14,219 bases of DNA from Monoraphidium neglectum (Eukaryota > Chlorophyta > Chlorophyceae > Sphaeropleales > Selenastraceae): the NCBI RefSeq assembly GCF_000611645.1, contig NW_014012196.1, positions 1 through 14,219 of the forward strand. Reading direction: 5' to 3'. A model generated the notes under the pieces. That model searched no databases. It was not told the origin of the DNA and worked only from the letters and a program-made list of their open reading frames with translations. The first letter of the stretch is position 1; every line of letters begins with the position of its first letter. Shown here piece after piece: positions 9,557-14,219 of this stretch. A program made the position numbers and the translations under genes.

Positions 9557-10309
9557 GTGGTGGTGGTGGTGGCGGCTGCGCTCCCAGTGATGCCGTTCGC
9601 GACACGCTGCCGTTCGATCGCTGCTGTGAGCAGCGCACTCTCCTGCACATGTCCGCGAGGCACCAGGTGCAGACGCTGTGCCGGCTGTGCACACCACGGC
9701 CAGCAGCACGGCTCCTGGTTGCCGTGCCGCACATCGCTCGCAAGCACAGCTCACAACAGCTCTGTGCGCAGTCGCAGACGGCCCGGTCCCAGCCTATCCC
9801 TTCCCCACGCCGCACCCAGCAAACCCCCCACCCACCTCGGGAAACTCCGACACGCGCCCCACGGCCGCCGCGACAAAGCCCAGCACGCGGTCCGCGGCGG
9901 CGCCGGCGGCGGGGCCTGCTGCCGTCGCGGCCAGGCAGTACCAGCGGTCGGGTGCCTCCAGCAGCGCCTCCAGACGCACGTCGCGCCCGAAAGAGAAGAG
10001 GTCCGCGCAGTCCTCCTGAGGGGAGGGGGGGGGGGCGCGGCCAACGCGCAGGGGTGGTGGTGCGCGCGGGCTCGAAGGGACGAGGCGCCCCCCCCCAGCA
10101 TCTGGTTTGGCGTGCGGCCAAACCAGCCCGAGGTCGCGGGCACGCGCCCGCTCGCTGTTGGAGCAGATCTTCGTTGAGTTTGCCCCTAATTCTGACATGC
10201 AGGGTTTATGACACCTCACCTGCAGCTGCGGCAGGTCGTCGCGCCTGAGCAGGCGAAAAACGATGCGTGCGCTGTCAGGAGCAGCCCGCTGCTGCGGCGT
10301 GGCACCCAT
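7757..10309 (-). CDS. GNAT N-acetyltransferase, NAA60-like, with long low-complexity tail
   Basis: Likely an N-alpha-acetyltransferase that moves acetyl from acetyl-CoA to protein N-termini. Exons in coding order: 10309-10220, 10015-9836, 9642-9280, 9085-7757, all phase 0 with GT-AG introns, giving 653 residues. ATG 10309 is the first in-frame ATG after an upstream in-frame TGA. Residues 16-90 (IVFRLLRRDDLPQL, WYCLAATAAG, VLGFVAAAV) resemble the NAA60 N-terminus. Then come AEVVLLGVLPGWRRRRVATRL (acetyl-CoA loop) and FLHVQ|ASNTPAIRLYEQQGF with a GYY end. Oddities: 14 Ser and five Thr in an insert within the fold, Arg185 where the loop glycine is expected, and about 415 further residues rich in Pro, Gly, Ala and finally Gln. 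Residues of the SPLASLLGAAAGAAGRLLFG type could form a membrane-binding helix, as the NAA60 tail does. Human NAA60 has about 242 residues. NAA50 or another GNAT is possible. Confidence 0.82.
7870..7975 (-). repeat. CAG/CAA-type repeat coding a Gln/Arg-rich C-terminus
   Basis: An imperfect CTG/CTGCCG repeat on the + strand reads as Q-rich segments (HQEQQQQQRQQKRQRRQQ and on) near the end of the acetyltransferase. It lies far outside the GNAT domain, so the true coding end could be earlier if an unseen intron removes it. Confidence 0.85.
9511..9572 (-). repeat. (AGC)n and (ACC)n tract coding poly-Ser and poly-Thr
   Basis: On the coding strand, five ACC codons and a GCC are followed by 14 Ser codons (AGC with one AGT). 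They give residues 115-134 of the acetyltransferase. The tract interrupts the GNAT domain between its N-terminal half and the LGVLP strand. Pure trinucleotide runs like this change length easily. Confidence 0.9.
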
Positions 10310-10706
10310 CGCCGCCGAGTCCGCCAATGGCCGGTCCCCGTGAATTTTACTTGCAGCCGTGAATCACCAACGCCCCAGAGGGTGCAGATTGCTTCACTGT
10401 TCTGCCCACCGCGGTTCGTACGTACAACGAATGAGATCACGCTGAATTAGAGCAGCAAAAAAAGACTCACCACCGGCACAATTACGAGTTTTAGGTACCG
10501 CAGTCAGCCCGCGTGAACAGAGCGCGAGACAAAATCGCGCGATTGCTGCGGCGTCACTTTGCCAACCAGAGGTCACCTCGCCAGGTGGGCGAGTCGGAAA
10601 TCACAACTCAGCAGCCACTGGTACGCACCAGCAGCCTGCATAATGGAGCCTCATGAAACACGCTGAGGCATGAAGCTGAGATATCACACAAACACAATCC
10701 CTGGAA

Positions 10707-10725
10707 GTCAACTCACTGAGTTGAC
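10707..10725. repeat. 19-bp perfect palindrome with two W-box cores
   Basis: gtcaactca and tgagttgac are exact reverse complements around a single C. The arms hold TTGAC in both directions, as a pair of inverted W-boxes. It lies about 400 bases upstream of the acetyltransferase start. It could be a dimer-binding operator or chance. Confidence 0.85.
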
Positions 10726-12042
10726 CACCCGTGTGTGCGCCAGCGGCGCGGCCGCTGGTCGTGCGTGTGGAGCCCAGCCCATTCACAAGTCACGAAAAAT
10801 CATGCCAAAGAGCTTGACCCCATTTTTCTCAATCCCGACCCACTCGCAGGTAGCAATCTGAACAACGCATGCGATCCAAGTTTAGCAGCCCTCGCAGGAC
10901 ACAAAATCAGGATTGAGGCACGAATACGGTGGGCAGGCGCGCAGCTTGAGCCATTCAATGGGGCCAGGTGAGGATGGTGAAGTTGCAATGAAGGAGCGGT
11001 GAGATTTTAATCCCTAGTGGTTGAGCTGTCCTCTCACACCTACCACTCCTTACGGATTTCAACAGGTGCCCTCGCAAATAGCAAGTGTCTCGGACGCATC
11101 GAGACAGCTGCAGCTCGACCCCACCGAGCATCGCACGGAAGCTTGCTTGTTATTGAGTGCCACATCTGTCCTTGCCGTCTGCCAGGGTTGTGTGGCCCCC
11201 ATTGTGCTGATGTCCGTGCTTGTCCTGTTTCGTGGCTGCCCACAGTATCACACCGCCAAAGTTCAGCATCCAGGACAAGCATGGGCTGCGGGTCTCGCGT
11301 GGCCAAATGCGGGCGTCGCGCGATTCACGAGCGTCCGCAGCCTGCACGGCGGCACGGGGCCATGGATTCACCACGGATCAAGATGGCTGCCACGGCCACG
11401 TGCATTATGTGGCAGTCGAGTCAGAGGTGGCACGCTGGGGTCACAGATTCCACCTCAACCAGAACAGACTGTTAGCCTGGATGAAAGAGGGCGTGCTTGG
11501 TTGCGTGCAAGCGAGGCAGCCCAGGGTGGGCCTGCAGCTAAGACTATGAAGCTGGGACTGTTGCCATTGTTCGTGTTGCAGGCCTCTCCACGGATTGTTG
11601 CTGGTGTCGCCGAGGCTCTCACTGCGAAATCTGGGTGCCCAAGATCACGATGCGCACGCTGCCCTTCACGCCGTGGCGCACGCCTCGGCTCATGCCCTGG
11701 CCAAGTGCTTTCAGGCCATCTTTATGACGGGCCTCGTCGTGCCCACGGTCAAAGCCACAGTCACCGTCGGGTCACAACTGTCGCCCATTCGTGCTCTCAA
11801 AGTGCACGTGCTTGTGATGTGGGTATAATACTCGGAATTAATTCAGATCAAAGCTTAGCAGCGGTGGGACAGCGGCTTGGCTAAGGCACCTTCGCGGAAG
11901 CCAGTGGAGCGAATGACGTCGGGGCTCACTCAACAAGTGAGTGTGCATGCTCTGGAGTGCCGCTTTCGCCTATTGACGGTGTTTTGATGTCCCTTGGGCG
12001 CAGCTAACAGCCAAAAGCGCGGCTGTCTCGCTCCCACTCTTC

Positions 12043-12124
12043 CAAAAGGCTGCGCATTCGCAAAAGGCTGCACCGCTGCACTGCTGCAGCACTGCGGCGC
12101 CACATCAAACAACCGCTGCACTGC
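12043..12124 (+). repeat. Interleaved direct repeats just upstream of the protease inhibitor
   Basis: caaaaggctgc occurs at 12043-12053 and 12061-12071. ccgctgcactgct occurs at 12073-12085 and 12112-12124. All lie within about 110 bases of the inhibitor ATG, so they sit in its 5'UTR or core promoter. Confidence 0.8.
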
Positions 12125-12150
12125 TTGGAACGGCCGCACGCCACGTTGCC

Positions 12151-12557
12151 ATGACAGAGTTTCCAGATCTGGTGGGGCTGGACGGGGCTGAGGCAAAGCG
12201 CCGTATCGAGGCTGCCCACCCAGAGTTGAAAGTGCAGGTGGGGGCGCGCGCCCCGCACAGCCGCAACGATGTTGATGTCACCTCAGGGCAGAAGCGGCGC
12301 TCTGCGTGGCACGCAGCGCATCCGCCGCGTGCTGCCTCAGCTCCCAGCCTCAAAGCCTCGCTTTGTGCCGCTCGCTTGTGCAGCTGTAGGTGCGCAGCGG
12401 GTCCGCGTACGCCGCCCGACTTGTGCCCGCTACCCTTGCATCTCGATCCCAGATCATACCCAACGGCAGCTGCGTGACGATGGACTTCCGCACAGACCGC
12501 GTGCGCATCTTTGTCGACGATAGCGGCAAGGTCGTGCGCCCGCCATGCACGGGCTGA
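12151..12557 (+). CDS. Potato inhibitor I family serine protease inhibitor (MEROPS I13)
   Basis: A small inhibitor that blocks subtilisin- or chymotrypsin-like proteases by presenting a rigid loop to the active site. Exon 1 is 12151-12237 and exon 2 is 12453-12557, with a 215-bp GT-AG intron in phase 0, giving 63 residues. The start has a good context (gttgccATG). Residues 2-29 (TEFPDLVGLDGAEAKRRIEA, then HPELKVQ) match the N-terminal helix region. IIPNGSCVTMDFRTDRVRIFVDD and KVVRPPCTG give the loop, strands and C-terminus. By comparison with eglin c and CI-2, the scissile bond is Met39-Asp40, and Arg45 and Arg47 are the conserved loop-supporting arginines. The length fits the family (63-70 residues). 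No signal peptide is visible, so it is either cytosolic or has an unseen upstream exon. Only two cysteines are present, Cys36 in the loop and Cys61 near the end. Confidence 0.93.
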
Positions 12558-13454
12558 CGCTGCAGGAGGCGGTTCCGGCTGGTGGGCTCTCAAGGCGCAG
12601 GCGGTCCCGGCCCAGCGAGATCTTCAGGGGTCCAACTGCCATGTGTGCGCGCCGCTTGGGTGCAGCACCAGCCGCACAGCTGCCGGTGGGCCGACAGGGC
12701 CCGGAAGGTGGTGCAGAGGTTACAACGGTTGGGCATGATCAAGCTGTCGGCAGGTTCTAGCGGAGGGAGCAGATGCATATCTAAGGGGCGTGTGTGGGGA
12801 CATAACATTAGCCTTGGTTGAACGTGTGCGCATGCGTTGGTGGGTGGATGAGGCGCGAGGTGTATGCCGCGCTGGTTTCCGCGCCGGGCCGCGGCGTGAG
12901 GTCAGGCGGAGGACGGACAGGGCCAGCCGATTGACGAGGCGGCGGCTGGTGTGCGCGGTTGCAGCGCGGGCCGCAACACAGCACCCTGTGCGGCGGGGCT
13001 TTGCGAGTTGATCACGGGTTATTTAAGGCCTGCAGATGACCACACGGAGCCGGAATGTGAATGTATCGGTCCTAATACAACGGGGGTGCAGGGGTCCTGA
13101 TATCACGGGGATGAGGCCATGATGAATACTGTGACGCAGCACATAGCAGGGATTGGCCGACCAGGGGAACATCCATGTTCCAGCCTTTGCGGCTGCAGCA
13201 GAGGTAGAGAGCCAGGGCGCAAGTTCTTTCTTGACAAAGTTTGGCTGCAGGTAAGCGTGCCTGCTGGCCTGCAGCTACTGCAGGGCAGTCTGCACCATAG
13301 GCACTGCGGGCCCCAGGCTCCATACGGGCCACGAGTGTGGGGCCTTCCTGGGGAGAAAGTCTTGTCAAGGCCAAGAGTGTTGTATGCTAAAACAACCCAA
13401 CCGAGACCCTGATGAATCTAGACAACTGATCAATATCATCGCGATGGATGTGAA
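12558..13454. other. Spacer between convergent inhibitor and hydrolase genes
   Basis: Contains the 3'UTRs of both genes. I see no + strand TGTAA for the inhibitor. A - strand TGTAA lies at 12724-12720, about 730 bases after the hydrolase stop. A degenerate repeat of ggtcctaatacaacgggg type occurs twice in 13065-13110. Short open frames have no recognisable motif. Confidence 0.55.
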
Positions 13455-14219
13455 TCAAGCGCAGTCTTTGGCTCCTACTGCCTGGACTGCTGCTGGCACC
13501 AGCGGCAGGCGCTGCGGCGGGCCCGGCGCGCTGTTCCCAGGCGCGGCCGCCGCGCAGCCGAATTTGTGCTTGGTGGCGATCATCGCGGCTGTGTCTGCGG
13601 TGTCTGCTGAGTCGAACTCGGCCATGAAGGCCTCTATGTGTGGGAATACCTCTGTCTTGATGTGCCGCCCGATGATGGGGCAGAAGTGGCCGTAGTGGTG
13701 GCGCGTGGTGCCGTAGGCTGGGCCCAGGAACAGGAAGCGGCGGTGCGGCCCTCCAAACAGGTTGATCGTCTTGAAGGCTGCGAAACCATTGGATAGCAGA
13801 CAGTGGGTGGCGAGGTCAGCAGTGCTGGGATGAGCCGGGTCTCGCCCGGCACATGCTTGGCCAGGCATGGCAGGCCTCGATCATGGTGTGCAACAGCAAG
13901 CAATCCAGCCGCCCATGCTCGCCACGAGCGGCCGCCTCCCTACGCTGCTGCGACCCGTGCCCTGCCTCAAGCGGCGCCCTGGGCAGTTGCAAAGAGCCCC
14001 GTTCCTTGCTCCCAGCCCACCTCCTGCTGCGGGGCAGAAGAGGTCCTTGTCGCCGTTGATTGCAAACACCGGCGTCGTGACGTGGGCCAGGGCCTTGGGG
14101 TCGGCGTACTGCAGGGGGGGGGGCACACACGGGAGTGCGCATGAGAGAGAGTGTGTGAACGACATACGAGTGCGCTGGTGTGTCACTATGTGAGAGTGCG
14201 TGTGAAGGTTGTGTGTGTG
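13455..14219 (-). CDS. Alpha/beta hydrolase, C-terminal part (5' end outside window)
   Basis: Two exons are visible: 14108-14021 and 13777-13455 (stop TGA 13457-13455), joined in phase 1. The upstream exons lie beyond 14219. The first exon reads YADPKALAHVTTPVFAINGD then KDLFCP, the typical strand and loop bearing the acid of the catalytic triad (GDKD). The second reads FKTINLFGGPHRRFLFLGP and then YGTTRHHYGHFCPIIGRH, which holds the triad histidine (likely YGHF), and then TEVFPHIEAFMAEFD. The nucleophile serine is upstream and not seen. The closest family I know is the plant lipase-like alpha/beta hydrolase group with a late GDxD and HYxHxD/F layout; the substrate is unknown. The last 40 or so residues are Ala/Pro-rich and not part of the fold. 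Confidence 0.85.
14109..14219 (-). other. 3' part of a hydrolase intron
   Basis: On the coding strand this reads as a CA- and CT-rich stretch ending in a run of C and ctgcag, the acceptor before exon 14108. No coding frame with hydrolase motifs is present, so the window edge lies in an intron. Confidence 0.75.

Larger units (their letters stand above)
10310..12150. other. Divergent spacer upstream of acetyltransferase and protease inhibitor genes
   Basis: This must hold the promoters of both flanking genes, which face away from each other. GC content is lower than in the genes. Long open frames at 11021-11884 and 11220-11549 (+) start at non-ATG codons and match no family I know. Fragments such as PPKFSIQDKHGLRVSRGQM and VESEVARWGHRFHLNQN look protein-like, so an unrecognised or decayed gene cannot be excluded. 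A TATA-like tataata lies at 11824-11830, about 320 bases before the inhibitor ATG. Confidence 0.5.

Noticed and set aside
9189..10121. 310-codon - strand frame overlapping the acetyltransferase
   Set aside because: It is out of frame with the GNAT motifs and runs through two introns. It is Arg/Ala low-complexity.
11021..11884. 287-codon + strand open frame as a protein gene
   Set aside because: It starts at a non-ATG codon, overlaps an equally open second frame, has no recognisable domain and no conserved composition. It is kept only as an unassigned region.
12151..12477. Single-exon 108-residue reading of the inhibitor frame
   Set aside because: After VQ the frame turns into low-complexity sequence. 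Splicing to 12453 restores the complete family sequence, so the extension is intron.
13119..13412. 97-codon + strand frame before the hydrolase
   Set aside because: No recognisable motif, poor context, and it lies in the shared 3' region of two convergent genes.

Overview
The window is nuclear DNA from a eukaryote with compact, very GC-rich, intron-dense genes. The best fit is a chlorophyte green alga. The evidence is: 14 introns of about 200-470 bp in the visible part of one gene; introns that are G-rich after the donor and C-rich before the acceptor; (CA)n, (GCT)n and other microsatellites; Ala/Gly/Pro/Gln/Ser low-complexity stretches inside conserved proteins; a plant-type C-terminus on the ATR kinase; and TGTAA, the chlorophyte poly(A) motif, after genes. 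I cannot name the species.

Layout from left to right. (1) 1-6137, + strand: the 3' part of the ATR checkpoint kinase gene (end of FAT, PI3K-like kinase domain, FATC). It is read here as 15 exons giving 473 residues and a stop. (2) 6138-7756: spacer between two convergent gene ends, with ATR 3'UTR signals and small repeats but no gene I can support. (3) 10309-7757, - strand: a complete four-exon gene for a GNAT N-acetyltransferase that most resembles NAA60, with a low-complexity insert in the fold and a very long Pro/Gly/Gln-rich tail. (4) 10310-12150: divergent spacer of about 1.8 kb with a perfect palindrome, direct repeats and long but unrecognisable open frames. (5) 12151-12557, + strand: a complete two-exon gene for a 63-residue potato inhibitor I (MEROPS I13) serine protease inhibitor. 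(6) 12558-13454: convergent spacer. (7) 14108-13455, - strand: the last two exons of an alpha/beta hydrolase whose 5' part lies beyond the right edge; 14109-14219 is intron.

The four genes look like unrelated housekeeping or defence genes that happen to be adjacent. I see no cluster or shared pathway, and no CRISPR array, tRNA, rRNA or recognisable transposon. The most notable points are the intron architecture of ATR (a GC donor, a 29-nt microexon, CA repeats next to many acceptors), the altered acetyl-CoA loop and expanded low-complexity regions of the acetyltransferase, and the two cysteines of the protease inhibitor.
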